Assembly: GCA_963834705.1 (NCBI GenBank)
Contig: CAWICV010000001.1
Location: forward strand, 186,001-250,000
Length of the DNA: 64,000 nt
Source of the DNA: RYN-230 sp963834705
Lineage (GTDB): Bacteria > Actinomycetota > Actinomycetes > Streptosporangiales > Streptosporangiaceae
Direction: 5' to 3'
Positions 34,026 through 42,575 of the stretch are shown here, in pieces. Position 1 is the stretch's first letter. Each line of letters opens with the position of its first letter. Under the pieces are notes generated by a model that saw nothing but the letters and a program-made list of their open reading frames with translations, was not told where the DNA came from and did not search any database. The translations under genes and the position numbers were made by a program.

Positions 34026-37000
34026 ATGAAGTCGCTGGCCGTGCGGGTGCTCGGCGAGTTCGGCGTGGACGGCGTGCAGCCGCATGCGCTGGGCAGCCGG
34101 AAAGCCCGGCTGGCCCTGCATCTGCTCGCGCTGGGCGGCGGGCAGGCCGTACCGTCCGGCGTGCTGATCGACGCGATCTGGGGCGATGCCCGGCCCGCCA
34201 GGCCCGAGGACCAGCTGGCCGTGCTGCTGAGCCGGCTGCGGTCGGTGCTCGGCCGGGACCGGATCGATCACCACGACGGCGGTTACCGGCTGCGCTGCGA
34301 CTGGCTGGACGCGGCGGAACTGGCCGTGCTCACCGACGAGGTGCAGCGGCGCGCGGCGGCCGGGAACGTGCTGGGTGCGGCCGCGGCGGCCCGGGTGGCG
34401 CTGTCCCTGGTCCGTGGCGACGGGCCGCGGCCGCTGCCCGGGGACTGGGCGCTGCTCCGGCAGGCCGAACTGGACCGGCTGATCAGCCGCACCCGCCGGG
34501 TGGCGGCCGGTGCGCTGCTGGACGCGGGCGACTGGATGGCCGCCGCCGACGCGGCGGCCGCGGCGCTGGAACGGGAGCCCTACGACGAGGCGGCGCTGCG
34601 GGTCCAGCTGCGCGCCTACGCGCTGGGCGGCCGGTCGGCGGCCGCGCTGGCCGCATACGCGAGCACCCGGGAACGGCTGGCCGAGGACCTGGGCGCCGAC
34701 CCATCGCCCGAGACGCAGGCGCTGCATGCCGCGATCCTGCGCGGCGAGCTGGCCCCGGCCGGCCCGCCGCCGCCCGGATCAGCCGGTCCCGGCCTGGGCC
34801 TGGGCGGCCAGCCGGGCCCCGGCCAGCCTGGTCTTGGCCAGCCGGGCCTTGGCCAGCCCGGCATGGTCCTGGTCGGGCGGGACGGCGAGCTGGCCTACCT
34901 CGACGCGGCCGCGCTGCGCGGCCGCAGCGGCGCTGCCGAGGTCATCGTGGTGGACGGTGAGGCGGGCATCGGGAAGACTACGCTGCTGCGGGCCTGGGCC
35001 GCCCGCCGCGCCGCGGCCGGGGACACCGTGCTGCTGGCCCCGTGCGGGCCGCTGGACCGGGCCATGCCGCTGGACGCGCTGCTCACCGCGCTGGCCGCGC
35101 TGCTGCGCCGGCGCGGGCCCGAGGTGACTGCCGACATGCTGGGCTCCGACGCGGCGATGCTCGCGCCGGTGCTCGGCGTCACCTCAGGCACCGCACCCGG
35201 GGCCGGGCCCGGTGGCACGCCGGGCCGGCCGCCGGGCCGGCCCTGGCCGACAGCATGCTCGGCCCCGCGGTGCTGTATGCCGCCCTGGTCCGGGTGCTGG
35301 CCCGGCTGGCCGGACGCGCCCCGCTGGTCATCGTGGTAGACGACGCGCATCTGGCCGGCCCGGCGCTGGCCGACTGGCTCCGCTTCGCCGGGCGGGCGGG
35401 CCTGCCGGCCGTGCTGGTCGCGGCCATCCGGCCCGGCGAAGGTAAGCCGTTGCCCGGCACCGGCCTGCTGCACCTGGACGTGCTCGGCCGGGACGCGGCC
35501 GCCGAACTGGTCGGCCCGGCCCGGGTCGATGAGCTGTACCGCCGCTCCCGCGGGCACCCGCTGTTCCTCACCGAACTGGCCCAGCAGCCCGCGGGCACCG
35601 AGCCACCCGCCTCGCTGGTCGAGTCGGTGTCCGCCCGCTGCGACGAGCTGGGCGCGGCCGGGACGCTGCTCCGCGCGGCCGCCGTGATCGGCCAGGACCT
35701 GGACGTCGATCTGCTGGCCGCGGTGCTCGGCCGCCCGCTGGTCGCGGTGCTGGACGACGCCGAGCGGGCCGCCGCCGGGCAGTTGCTGGTCGAGCAGGAC
35801 GGCACGTTCCGGTTCCGGCACGAACTGGTCCGCGAGGCGCTGGCGGCCAGCGCGACGCCGGGCCGGCAGGCGCTGCTGCACCGGCAGGCGGGCCGGGTGC
35901 TGGCCCAGCGGCCCGCCGCCGACCCGGTGACCGTGGCCTATCACGCGCGGCTGGGCGGCGACCTGGACCTGGCCGCCCGGGCGCTGCGCGATGCCGCGGC
36001 GCGGGCCGCCGAGCGGTTCGACCACGCGGCCGCCGAGGCGCTGCTGGACGACGCGCTGCTGCTGCACGCCGAGCCGGACGGCTGGCTGGCCCGGGCCCGG
36101 GTGCGGACCCGGCGCGGGCGGTACCCGGAGGCGCTGGACGATGTGGAGCGGGCCGCGGCGGCCGGGCCGGCCGCGCTGGAAGTGGGCGCGTGGGCGTCCT
36201 ATTTCGGCCGCCGGTTCGCCCAGGCCGCCCAGTTCGCCGCGGACGGCGCGCTGGCCGCGGCGGACCCGGCCGGCCGGGGCCGCTGCCTGGCCGCCGGCGG
36301 CCGCATCCACCACGCGGCCGGGGACCTGGACCAGGCCGAGCTGCTGCTGGGCGAGGCGGTGTCGCTGGCCCAGGGCGCGGACCGGGTCACCGCGGCCGCC
36401 TGGCTCGGCGTGCTGCGCGCACACCAGAGCCGGGCCGAGGAGGCGCTGACCCTGCTCCGCCCGGCCGCGCGGGGCCAGATCGGCGCCGAGCACACCTCGG
36501 CCACGCTGCACGCGCTGCTGTTCACCGGGCACGCGCACGCACTGGCCGGCCTGCCCGCACTGGCCCTGGCCGCGTTCCGCCGGTACACGGCCGAGGTGGA
36601 GCGGCGCCAGGTGCCGCGGTTCGCCGGGCGCGCGGTGAACTTCGCCGGCTGGGTGCTGCGCAACCTCGGCGCCCTGCCGGAAGCGCTCGACCAGCATCAG
36701 CAGGCCCTGGAGGTGGCCCAGCGCGACGGCACCGCCGAGGTCAGCATCGCGGCGCTGGAGGACCTGGCCGACCACGGCCTGGCCGTGGGTGACCTGGACA
36801 GCGGCGCGGCCCGGCTCGCCGAAGCGGCGACGCTGCTGGATGGCGACCTGGTGTTCGGCTGGCGGCTGGCGCTCAAGCATCAGCTGCTCGGCGCGCGGCT
36901 GGCGCTGCTGCGCGGCGATCCGGCGGCCGCGCTGGCCGCCGCCACCGCGCTCGGTGAGCGGGCCGCGGCGCTGCGCGTGCCGCGGTACACCAGCGCCGCC

Positions 37001-37270
37001 CGGCTGGTCGCGCACCGGGCGCGGCACGCGCTGCGGCTGCCGGTAGACCCGGCCGCGGTCGCCGCCGACCTGGACGTGCTGGAGAAGGCGGTGTCCATCG
37101 AGGCGTGGTGGTGGACCGGTGAGCTGGCCGCCGACTTCGGCCAGCCAGCCTGGCTGGACCGGGCGGCCGGCCGGGCCGCCCGGCTGGCCGCGGCGGCCGG
37201 ACCGTATGGGGACGGCCTGCGGCAGGCCGCGGGCCAGCGGCTGGACGGCTGGCGGGCAGCGGCCGGGTGA
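34026..37270 (+). CDS. SARP/BTAD-AAA transcriptional regulator (frame disrupted near 35.23 kb)
   Basis: From ATG 34026 the first frame encodes the SARP winged helix (VRVLGEFGVDGVQPHALGSR), the BTAD domain (to about residue 240), a GQPGLGQPG linker and the ATPase P-loop VDGEAGIGKTTLLRAW. Between about 35205 and 35245, in a GC-repeat stretch, homology moves to another frame that carries LVIVVDDAHLAGPALADWLR and TPR-like repeats to 37270. A single-base indel explains it. Total length (about 1080 residues) is normal for this class. If the indel is real, only the SARP-BTAD part and P-loop are made. Confidence 0.75.
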
Positions 37271-37275
37271 CCCGG

Positions 37276-38037
37276 TCAGCCCGCCGTGACCAGCGCCACC
37301 GGCACGGCCAGCGGTGCGTGGCCCGCGCCCGTCCGGCCGACCGCCTGCGCGACGGCACGCTCGGCCGCCCGCCGGGCCGCGGCCCGGGCCGGGGCGTCCA
37401 GCGCCGCCAGCAACGTGGCGAACTGGGCCAGGCCCAGCCGCCAGGCGGCCAGCTCGGCCGGGGTAACCAGGTCGGCCGGCACGGTGACGGTGCGCACCCG
37501 TACCCGGCGGAAGCCGGCCACCTCCGCCTGCCCGGCCAGCCGGTCCGCGTCCAGGCTGATGCAAGCGTGCCAGGCCGGCTCGCGGTAGCCGAACGGGCGG
37601 AGGGCGGCGTCCACCGCGTCCTTGGCCGGATGGGTCCAGCCAGCCGCGAACGTGCTGGCCGCCAGCGCGGCGCTGACCCGGCGCGCCTCGGCCAGCGCGG
37701 CGGCCGGGTCCGGCAGGTGGTTCAGGCAGAACGCGGCGGCCACCAGGTCGAAGCTGCCCGCGCGGAACGGCAGCGCCGCCGCGTCGGCCGCGACCGGGTG
37801 CAGCGCCGGGCCCGCCGCCCGCAGCATGCCCACGGCCAGGTCGGCCGCCACCACCTGGGCCGCCCCGGCGGCCAGTGCGGCCCGGCCCGCCGCGCCGGTG
37901 CCCGCGCCCAGGTCCAGCACCCGGCAGCCGGCCAGCGGCGCCGGCGCGGCCGCGATCAGCGCCGCGGCCAGCCGGTCGTACATCGGCCCCGGCCCGCTGG
38001 CCCACCCGCTTGCCGCCGCGTCGTAGCTGGCCCGCAC
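37276..38037 (-). CDS. Class I SAM-dependent methyltransferase
   Basis: A 253-residue methyltransferase: SAM motif I VLDLGAGTGAAGRAALAAG, followed by VAADAAALPFRAGSFDLVAA (motif II/III) and FCLNHLPDPAAALAEARRV. It resembles ubiE/Methyltransf_11 proteins. GTG 38037 lies 8 bp downstream of the kinase-like gene's stop; an ATG at 38091 inside the kinase-like gene is an alternative. It is the third gene of a leftward operon (SnoaL, kinase-like, methyltransferase). The methyl acceptor is unknown. Confidence 0.8.
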   Translation of the reverse strand: MRASYDAAASGWASGPGPMYDRLAAALIAAAPAPLAGCRVLDLGAGTGAAGRAALAAGAAQVVAADLAVGMLRAAGPALHPVAADAAALPFRAGSFDLVAAAFCLNHLPDPAAALAEARRVSAALAASTFAAGWTHPAKDAVDAALRPFGYREPAWHACISLDADRLAGQAEVAGFRRVRVRTVTVPADLVTPAELAAWRLGLAQFATLLAALDAPARAAARRAAERAVAQAVGRTGAGHAPLAVPVALVTAG

Positions 38038-38045
38038 GCCTGTGG

Positions 38046-39089
38046 TCAGCTCAGCAGGGCTGCCGCGGCGACCGCCCGGTCCACCCACCATGCCAGTTCC
38101 TCGTCGTAACCGCCGAGCGCCTTCTCCCAGCCGAACTGGACCAGCGCGCCGAGCAGGCACAGCGCCAGCTGCCGGTCCCACCACGGCTCGGTGCGCACCC
38201 CGGCCGCCTCCAGCGCCTCCCGGTAGCCCGCGATGGCCGCCTCCTTGGCCTGCGGCAGGCGGCGGCAGTTGATGGCCAGGTACCAGGCCAGGTCGCTGAG
38301 CGCGGCGCCGCGGCCCGGCTGCTCCCAGTCCAGCAGCACGGTCCGGCCCTGGTCGTCGGTGCCCAGGTTGTCCAGCTTCCAGTTGCTGTGCACGAACGTC
38401 TGCGGCGTGCCGGCCAGCGCGTCCACCAGCGGGCCCGGGTCGTAGGCCAGCGGAGTCACTATCGCGGCCGCGGCCGGGGCCACCTCGGCCAGCAGCGGCC
38501 AGCCCTTGGCCACCAGTTGCGGCACCAGATGCGTACTGCCCACCGCGGCTTCGGCCGCCGCGGTCCACGGGGACAGCTCCAGGTAGCGGTGCGTGACCGG
38601 GATGACCTCCACCTCGGGGCCGCCCGCCCAGAACGCCGCGTGCAGCGCGGCCATGTGGGTGAGAAAGCTCAGGTGCTGGCTGAGCGGCACCGGGTCGTCG
38701 GTCACCGGCACCAGCCACCGCGCCACGTCATGCATCAGCACCGCGCAGCCGCCGGGCCGGCCGGTGCCCGGGCCGCCCTCCGGGGCCACGCCCACGATCG
38801 GCTGATTGAGGCAGTCCGGCAGCCGGCCCAGGATGCCCCGCTCGCACAGCACCAGCGGCGCGCCGGCCAGGCAGCCGGACGCCCGCAGCGTCCAGTCCTG
38901 GCTCAGGTCCACGTGCTTGAGTACATAACGCTCGTTGCCGATCGTCACCCGCTCCAGCCGCGCGCCGGACTTGCCCGGCGGGTCGGCAAACGGGACCCGC
39001 TGCGTCGCGTCGCGGAGTAGCCCGGCCACGTCGGGATAACAGCGCGGCGGGCCGCCCGGCGGCGGCCCGGCGGGTGGCGGGTCAGGCAT
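38046..39089 (-). CDS. APH/ecdysteroid-type kinase-like protein with altered catalytic motif
   Basis: A 347-residue kinase-fold protein of the aminoglycoside phosphotransferase superfamily. The N-lobe lysine is in ERYVLKHVDL; the catalytic loop reads FVHSNWKLDNLG where the family has HxDxxxxN, so the catalytic Asp position is Asn; the metal-binding Asp is kept in VLLDWEQPG. The protein may be a variant kinase or a pseudokinase. The start is ATG 39089, overlapping the SnoaL gene by 8 bp. Confidence 0.75.
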   Translation of the reverse strand: MPDPPPAGPPPGGPPRCYPDVAGLLRDATQRVPFADPPGKSGARLERVTIGNERYVLKHVDLSQDWTLRASGCLAGAPLVLCERGILGRLPDCLNQPIVGVAPEGGPGTGRPGGCAVLMHDVARWLVPVTDDPVPLSQHLSFLTHMAALHAAFWAGGPEVEVIPVTHRYLELSPWTAAAEAAVGSTHLVPQLVAKGWPLLAEVAPAAAAIVTPLAYDPGPLVDALAGTPQTFVHSNWKLDNLGTDDQGRTVLLDWEQPGRGAALSDLAWYLAINCRRLPQAKEAAIAGYREALEAAGVRTEPWWDRQLALCLLGALVQFGWEKALGGYDEELAWWVDRAVAAAALLS

Positions 39090-39474
39090 CGGCCGCCTCC
39101 ATCTCGGCCAGCAGCGAGGCCGGCCACCGGCCGCCGCACAGCACGGTGTCGGCCGCGATCCGGCCGTCCCTGATGGTCAGCAGGTGCATGTGATGCGCCG
39201 CGTGCGGCACCCCATTCTCGGCCCAGCTGAGCGTGTACTCGATCAGCTCGGCCGCGCCGCCGTCCACCGGATAGCGGCGCAGCTCGTCGAAGTGGGCCGG
39301 GTCGGCGAACCAGCGCGCGTACTCGCCGCGGATCGCGTCCGGGCCGGCCCGGTGCAGCCGCCAGTTGGGCACGGTCGCGTCCAGCGTCGCGTCCGCGCTC
39401 CACACGTCGCAGCCAGGGATGTCCGCATTCTCGACCGCCGACAGGAACTCGTCTACCACCGTGTTGCTTGTCAT
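39082..39474 (-). CDS. SnoaL/NTF2-like protein
   Basis: A 130-residue NTF2-fold protein (VVDEFLSAVENADIPGCDVW, then VPNWRLHRAGPDAIRGEYAR and HHMHLLTIRDGRIAADTVL). It is the first gene of the leftward unit with the kinase-like and methyltransferase genes. SARP-type repeats 47-68 bp upstream suggest activation by the nearby SARP regulator. The ligand is unknown. Confidence 0.8.
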   Translation of the reverse strand: MTSNTVVDEFLSAVENADIPGCDVWSADATLDATVPNWRLHRAGPDAIRGEYARWFADPAHFDELRRYPVDGGAAELIEYTLSWAENGVPHAAHHMHLLTIRDGRIAADTVLCGGRWPASLLAEMEAADA

Positions 39475-39520
39475 CGTCGCCTCCGCATGGCCTCGTTATC
39501 AGCCATCGTCCGGGCGGCCC

Positions 39521-39542
39521 TTGCAGTCACCTTGCAGTGACC
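39521..39542. promoter_or_regulatory. SARP-type direct repeats before the SnoaL-kinase-methyltransferase operon
   Basis: TTGCAGTCACC (39521-39531) and TTGCAGTGACC (39532-39542) form two direct repeats at exactly 11 bp spacing, 47 bp upstream of ATG 39474. The block CTTGCAG-CACCTTGCAG is shared with 33939-33957 between cupin and SARP genes. Confidence 0.6.
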
Positions 39543-39556
39543 CCGCTCATCGTCAA

Positions 39557-39609
39557 CCGCGTGGATGGTTCACTCATGCGGTCAGGTGCGCGTGAACGGT
39601 TCATTCATG
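39557..39609. repeat. Interspersed ~53 bp element, copy 1
   Basis: It matches 48045-48097 over its full length with one gap and about a dozen substitutions. Each copy contains two internal motifs of the type TTCAYYCATG, about 31 bp apart. The element covers the stop codon of the leftward methyltransferase gene and part of the region before the SARP-type repeats. No function is known. Confidence 0.6.
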
Positions 39610-40407
39610 TGGTGGCTGATGCCCGTCCGGCGCCATGAGTGAAACATCCGGGTGGTGCGACACCGCCGCCCAGGTGGTGGCGCTGATCTCGATCGGGTCG
39701 CCCGGCAGCAGGCTCCGGCACCGCTCGCGCAGCGCGGCCTGGCGCTCGGCCGGCAGCGATGCCACGTATGTTCCGGCCGGCCCGACGCCGAGCAGAAACG
39801 GCGACCACCACTCGTCGAAGCTGGCCTGGCGGACCCGCACGGTCAGCGTGCTGACCTCCGCCTCGCCCAGCCCGGCCTGTGCAAACAGCCGGGCTAGATC
39901 TCCCTCCCGGACGCCAGGCAGGGTGGACTCGTCATGCGCGGATGGGTCCAGCTCGCGTACCGCCTGCCAGAACGCCCCCAGCGGCCCGCGGCCGCCCGCG
40001 TGATCCCAGACGCAGGCGGCGACAGTCCCGCCCGGCCGGGTGACCCGGCCCATCTCGCGCAAGCCTTGTACGGGGTCGGTCATGAAGTGCACGACCAGCT
40101 GGGCCAGCGCGGCGTCGAAGGCCTGGCCGGGGAACGGCAGATGCTCGGCGGCGGCCTGCTGGATCTCCACCCCCGGCAGCCGCTCCCGTGCGGCGGCCAC
40201 GAACGGCGCCGACGGCTCGACCGCACGCACCGCGTCCGGGCCGGCCCGCCGGACCAGTTCCGCGGTCAGCGCGCCGGGGCCGCAGCCTACGTCGAGCACC
40301 TGCAGCCCGGCGCGGATCCCGGCCAGCTCCGCGAACTGCCCGGCCAGCGGCTCCGAGTACTGGCCCATGAACCGCAGGTAGGCGTCCGCGCTGACCTCGA
40401 AGTTCAC
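39601..40407 (-). CDS. Class I SAM-dependent methyltransferase
   Basis: A 268-residue methyltransferase: LQVLDVGCGPGALTAELVRR (motif I), IQQAAAEHLPFPGQAFDAAL and GLREMGRVTRPGGTVAACVW. The end is distinctive in not conserving the last strands of small ubiE proteins. The start is ATG 40407. The stop is inside the interspersed repeat. It stands alone between the SnoaL operon and the AhpD-like gene, in the same direction as both. The acceptor is unknown. Confidence 0.85.
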   Translation of the reverse strand: MNFEVSADAYLRFMGQYSEPLAGQFAELAGIRAGLQVLDVGCGPGALTAELVRRAGPDAVRAVEPSAPFVAAARERLPGVEIQQAAAEHLPFPGQAFDAALAQLVVHFMTDPVQGLREMGRVTRPGGTVAACVWDHAGGRGPLGAFWQAVRELDPSAHDESTLPGVREGDLARLFAQAGLGEAEVSTLTVRVRQASFDEWWSPFLLGVGPAGTYVASLPAERQAALRERCRSLLPGDPIEISATTWAAVSHHPDVSLMAPDGHQPPHE

Positions 40408-40448
40408 CTGGGCCAGCCTACCGAGCCGCGGTCAGTAGCGGAGGCTGG

Positions 40449-41003
40449 TCACGGCTGCGGCTGGGCCGACGGCGGCAGGTAGCCGTGGCTGATCAGGCGC
40501 TGCGCCCCGGCGGCGTAGCGGGCCGGGTCGTCTGGCGCCACCGTGGCCAGCCCGTCCACATACCGGTTGACCATGCAGAACAGCGCCGCGATCAGCACGG
40601 TGTCGTGGATCTCCAGGTCGGTTGCGCCCTCGGCGCGGGCCGCCGCGACGGCGTCCGCGGTCACCGCCAGCCCGCTCTGCTGCACCGCGGCCGCGATCCG
40701 CAGCAGCGCCTTCAGCCTGGCTGAGACCGGCGCGCTGGCCGGGTCAGCCCGGACCTGCTCGACCACGGCCATGCCGCCCGGTAGCTGGGCTGCGGCGCAG
40801 GCCGAGTGGGAGCCGGAGCAGTACCGGCAGTCATTCAGCCCGGACACGTACGCCCCGATCAGCTCCCGCTCACCGCGGGTCAGCGTGCCCGGCCCGCGCA
40901 GCAGTACTTCGGTCAGCTCGCTCAGCGGCTGGGCGGTCTCCGGGCGGAACAGCAGCAGGCCACGGATCCCTGGCTCAGTGGAGTTCAGCGTGATGTGCGG
41001 CAT
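40449..41003 (-). CDS. Carboxymuconolactone decarboxylase/AhpD-family peroxidase-related protein
   Basis: A 184-residue AhpD-fold protein. The signature ELIGAYVSGLNDCRYCSGSH carries the CxxC and His of the thiol-based active site (uncharacterised peroxidase-related group). It probably reduces peroxides or acts in thiol redox. ATG 41003 is chosen because MPHITLNS starts the family; the frame is open further. It is followed leftward by the methyltransferase gene. Confidence 0.87.
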   Translation of the reverse strand: MPHITLNSTEPGIRGLLLFRPETAQPLSELTEVLLRGPGTLTRGERELIGAYVSGLNDCRYCSGSHSACAAAQLPGGMAVVEQVRADPASAPVSARLKALLRIAAAVQQSGLAVTADAVAAARAEGATDLEIHDTVLIAALFCMVNRYVDGLATVAPDDPARYAAGAQRLISHGYLPPSAQPQP

Positions 41004-41259
41004 GAGCACTCCAATCGTCCGCGGTCCAGGTGCCCGCAGCCGGCATGACGCGCGCCAGGCCGTCACCTACCAGGCCGTCGCGGGTGCCGGCCAGCGAGCC
41101 GGGGCGGAGTTCCACGGGACCGGTCATCCAGGCATCGTCGCACAGTGCCGAAGCGGCCTCCGGCCGGATATGCCCGGATATTCGCTGGCTGCGGCGCCGC
41201 TGCCGTGCCACTGTGGCGGGTGGGGAGTGGCCCTCCGGGAGCCGGGGAGGTGGGGAGGC

Positions 41260-41769
41260 ATGAACCAGGAACTCCGCACCGAGCTGCTGGCGCGCGCCGG
41301 CCGGGACCAGACCGCGCGGAAGTCGCTGCCGCCGGCCCAGCGGGACCAGCAATGGGAACAGGTCATCGCCCCGGTCAACCGGGACAACACCGCCCGGATG
41401 CGGGCGATCGTGGCTGAATACGGCTGGCCCGGCTACGCGCTGGCCGGAGTGGACGGCGCGCACGCCGCCTGGCTGCTCGTCCAGCACGCGCCGGCCGAGT
41501 TCCAGGAGGAGTGCCTGCCGCTGCTCGAAGACGCGGCCGGCCGCAATGATGCCGCACCGCGGGATCTCGCCTACCTGACTGACCGGGTGCTGATGCACCG
41601 TGGTGAGCCGCAGGTCTACGGCACTCAGTACCAGGTCATCGACGGCCGCCTGACGCTGTGGACGGTACGCGAACCAGCAGGCCTGGACCAGCGCCGCGCC
41701 GCGCTCGGGCTGCCGCCCGAGGCGGAGAACCGGGGCCGCCTGCTGGCCGCCGAGCAGCTGACCGGATGA
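41260..41769 (+). CDS. DUF6624-domain protein
   Basis: A 169-residue protein from ATG 41260 (SD GGGGAGG): MNQELRTELLARAGRDQ, then VNRDNTARMRAIVAEYGWPG, LLVQHAPAEFQEECLPLLE, and TDRVLMHRGEPQVYGTQYQV. These are characteristic of DUF6624 proteins, found in many bacteria with unknown function. It precedes the methyltransferase at 41774 by 4 bp and the two are likely cotranscribed. Confidence 0.85.
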   Translation: MNQELRTELLARAGRDQTARKSLPPAQRDQQWEQVIAPVNRDNTARMRAIVAEYGWPGYALAGVDGAHAAWLLVQHAPAEFQEECLPLLEDAAGRNDAAPRDLAYLTDRVLMHRGEPQVYGTQYQVIDGRLTLWTVREPAGLDQRRAALGLPPEAENRGRLLAAEQLTG

Positions 41770-41773
41770 GCGG

Positions 41774-42508
41774 GTGCTGAGCGCCGCCTACGCTGACCGC
41801 CGGCTGGCCGCCCTGTACGACGCGCTTAACCCGCCGGGCGACGAGACCGGGTTCTACCTCAGCCTGCCCAGCCAGCCGCCTCAGATCATCCTCGACATGG
41901 GCTGCGGCACCGGGCAGCTGGCCTGCGCCTTCGCCGCGCAGGGCCATCAGGTGACGGGCGCGGACCCGGCGGCGGCCATGCTGGCCGTGGCCCGCGCCCG
42001 GCCGGGCGGCGATCAGGTGCGCTGGATCCAGGCCGACGCCGCGGGGCTGGACGTGCCCACCCGCTTCGACCTGATCGTGATGACCGGCCACGTGTTCCAG
42101 TTGCTGCTCGACGACCACGCCGTCCGGGCGGCCCTCGGCACGCTCAGCCAGCATCTGGCCCGGCCCGGACGGCTCGCGTTCGAAACCAGGAATCCCGAGG
42201 CCCGGGAATGGCAGTACTGGTCCCCGGCCGGGACCCGGCAGCAAGTCGAAACCCCCGGCGGGGCGGTCGGTGTCCACTACGACATCAGCTCGGTAACCGG
42301 CCCGCTGGTCAGCTACGAGACCTGCATCCAGTTCGCCGGCGGCGAGAACGTCACCGTCCCGGACACGCTCCGGTTCATGGACCAGGCGGAGCTGGCCGGG
42401 TTCCTCACCGGGGCCGGGCTGACCGACGTCACCTGGTACGGCGACTGGGACCGGTCACCCGTCAGCCCGGCCAGCCCCGAGATCATCGCCGTGGCCCGGG
42501 CGGATTAG
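41774..42508 (+). CDS. Class I SAM-dependent methyltransferase
   Basis: A 244-residue methyltransferase: IILDMGCGTGQLACAFAAQG (motif I), ADPAAAMLAVARARPGGDQV, then FDLIVMTGHVFQLLLDD, with a C-terminal beta-rich part (LRFMDQAELAGFLTGAGLTD) typical of Methyltransf_25-type proteins. The start is GTG 41774, 4 bp after DUF6624. The acceptor is unknown. Confidence 0.87.
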   Translation: MLSAAYADRRLAALYDALNPPGDETGFYLSLPSQPPQIILDMGCGTGQLACAFAAQGHQVTGADPAAAMLAVARARPGGDQVRWIQADAAGLDVPTRFDLIVMTGHVFQLLLDDHAVRAALGTLSQHLARPGRLAFETRNPEAREWQYWSPAGTRQQVETPGGAVGVHYDISSVTGPLVSYETCIQFAGGENVTVPDTLRFMDQAELAGFLTGAGLTDVTWYGDWDRSPVSPASPEIIAVARAD

Positions 42509-42575
42509 CCGGGCACTGGCGTTCGGCAAAATTGGGTTCCTGACAACGGGACCTGGCGCGGGGTAGAACAGGGTC

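Noticed and set aside
34895..38005. 1036-codon minus-strand frame opposite the SARP gene
   Set aside because: GC-driven open frame; the SARP, P-loop and TPR sequence on the plus strand explains the locus.
40975..41130. Short minus frame MTGPVELRPGSL just upstream of the AhpD-like gene
   Set aside because: About 50 codons, no family resemblance, overlaps the AhpD promoter region; not enough to call.
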